Shown in pieces: positions 5,111 through 5,426 of a stretch of 5,426 nt of DNA. The position numbers were made by a program, and so were the translations under genes. Source of the stretch: Methanobacteriaceae archaeon (GTDB taxonomy: Archaea > Methanobacteriota > Methanobacteria > Methanobacteriales > Methanobacteriaceae); contig JAUYBK010000178.1 in assembly GCA_030693105.1 (NCBI GenBank), positions 1-5,426 of the forward strand. The letters run 5' to 3'. Positions within the stretch are counted from its first letter, which is position 1. Each line of letters opens with the position of its first letter. The notes under the pieces were generated by a model that worked only from the letters and a program-made list of their open reading frames with translations, was not told the origin of the DNA and ran no database searches.

Positions 5111-5115
5111 TAAAA

Positions 5116-5301
5116 ATGCCCGTTATAACCATTGATGCACCACCACTGTCTAAAGAACAAAAGGCCCAACTGGTTAAATCTTTCGCTGAAACTGCCAGTG
5201 CAGTAATGAATCTTCCGGTAAGTGCCATGGTGGTAATAATCCATGAAATACAGGCCGAAAATGTGGGAGTGGGAAACATTCTGCTCTGTGATCGGGATTG
5301 A
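5116..5301 (+). CDS. dmpI: 4-oxalocrotonate tautomerase family protein, DmpI-like
   Basis: The 61-residue protein begins MPVITIDAPPLSKEQKAQL; removal of Met exposes the N-terminal proline that is the catalytic base of this superfamily. The ending ENVGVGNILLCDR (48-60) matches the conserved C-terminal strand, and the length is the normal 60-63. Family members form hexamers of small subunits and shift double bonds in keto-enol substrates. The two arginines that bind the substrate in classical 4-oxalocrotonate tautomerase (positions 11 and 39 after Met removal) are replaced by serine and valine, so the classical reaction is doubtful. This fits DmpI-type archaeal homologues of unknown role. No aromatic degradation genes are nearby. 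The gene has its own promoter and is divergent from the hydrolase-crtI cluster; a 5'-nucleotidase-like gene follows after 31 bases and may be co-transcribed. Confidence 0.88.
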   Translation: MPVITIDAPPLSKEQKAQLVKSFAETASAVMNLPVSAMVVIIHEIQAENVGVGNILLCDRD

Positions 5302-5322
5302 AGAGTAATAATACACAAAATT

Positions 5323-5330
5323 AAGGGGAG
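5323..5330 (+). promoter_or_regulatory. Ribosome binding site of the 5'-nucleotidase-like gene
   Basis: AAGGGGAG lies two bases before the ATG at 5333. Spacing is rather short; a GTG two bases earlier is out of frame, so the ATG remains the best start. Confidence 0.5.
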
Positions 5331-5332
5331 TG

Positions 5333-5426
5333 ATGGCAATTTCCCGGTCCAGTATAACGATTTTACAGACCAATGATAGCCACGGCTACCTTGAATGCCA
5401 TCAGGAACTTTTTTGGAATGGTGATC
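5333..5426 (+). CDS. Metallophosphatase/5'-nucleotidase family protein, N-terminal fragment (runs off right edge)
   Basis: The first 31 codons read MAISRSSITILQTNDSHGYL followed by ECHQELFWNGD. The block ITILQTNDSHGYLE is the first metal-binding motif of the UshA-like calcineurin phosphoesterase fold, with D15 and H17 as expected metal ligands. Family members remove phosphate from nucleotides or related esters and are usually 450-600 residues. Here the motif comes only eight residues after the start, with no signal peptide, so a cytoplasmic enzyme is likely, unlike periplasmic UshA. It lies 31 bases after the tautomerase stop on the same strand, so the two may form an operon. Everything after the first motif is outside the window. 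Confidence 0.8.
   Translation, partial: MAISRSSITILQTNDSHGYLECHQELFWNGD

Larger units (their letters stand above)
4858..5115. other. Divergent upstream region between the minus-strand cluster and the tautomerase gene
   Basis: No long gene lies here. The stretch holds the 23-codon ORF with its strong ribosome binding site, two TATA-like boxes pointing in opposite directions (4992-5003 and 5057-5066), a short inverted repeat between them, and A/T runs at 4971-4978 and 5090-5098. Beyond these I see no RNA gene. Confidence 0.5.

Noticed and set aside
4992..5373. Two minus-strand frames of 98 and 115 codons
   Set aside because: They overlap the tautomerase gene in antisense and show no protein family features.
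1..5426. CRISPR arrays, insertion sequences, rRNA or tRNA genes
   Set aside because: I looked on both strands and saw no regularly spaced repeats, transposase motifs with terminal repeats, or RNA gene folds.

Overview
The window looks like archaeal chromosome, most likely a methanogen of the Methanobacterium type. That assignment is an inference from gene content, the mix of strong GGAGG/GGTGAT ribosome binding sites with TATA-like boxes, AT-rich intergenic DNA and AT-poor genes. No rRNA, tRNA or marker gene proves it.

Layout: (i) 1-543, minus strand, the N-terminal part of a MacB/FtsX-type ABC transporter permease that runs off the left edge. (ii) 544-821, an AT-rich gap with a conspicuous long inverted repeat and a C8 tract in the permease ribosome binding site. 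(iii) 822-4614, a tight minus-strand cluster, read right to left: HSL-family alpha/beta hydrolase, a free-standing PEP-utilising-enzyme swivelling (mobile) domain, a CrtI-type phytoene desaturase, a SagB-type flavin dehydrogenase, and a 57-codon lysine-rich small ORF. Gaps are 82, 30, 57 and 18 bases, so an operon is likely. (iv) 4615-5115, upstream DNA with two further small minus-strand ORFs (70 and 23 codons), the latter with the strongest ribosome binding site in the cluster, and a divergent promoter region. (v) 5116-5426, plus strand, a DmpI-like 4-oxalocrotonate tautomerase homologue followed by the first 31 codons of a metallophosphatase/5'-nucleotidase that runs off the right edge.

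How the genes may work together: CrtI is an isoprenoid-chain desaturase, SagB-like proteins are FMN dehydrogenases, the hydrolase cleaves or transfers acyl esters, and the swivelling domain carries phosphate on a histidine. The arrangement suggests a small pathway that desaturates and tailors a polyprenoid or other lipid, but no phytoene synthase, cyclase, ATP-grasp/PEP-barrel partner or YcaO cyclodehydratase is in view. The substrate is therefore unknown. The most interesting points are the orphan swivelling domain inside a carotenoid-like operon and the small ORFs at both ends of that operon.
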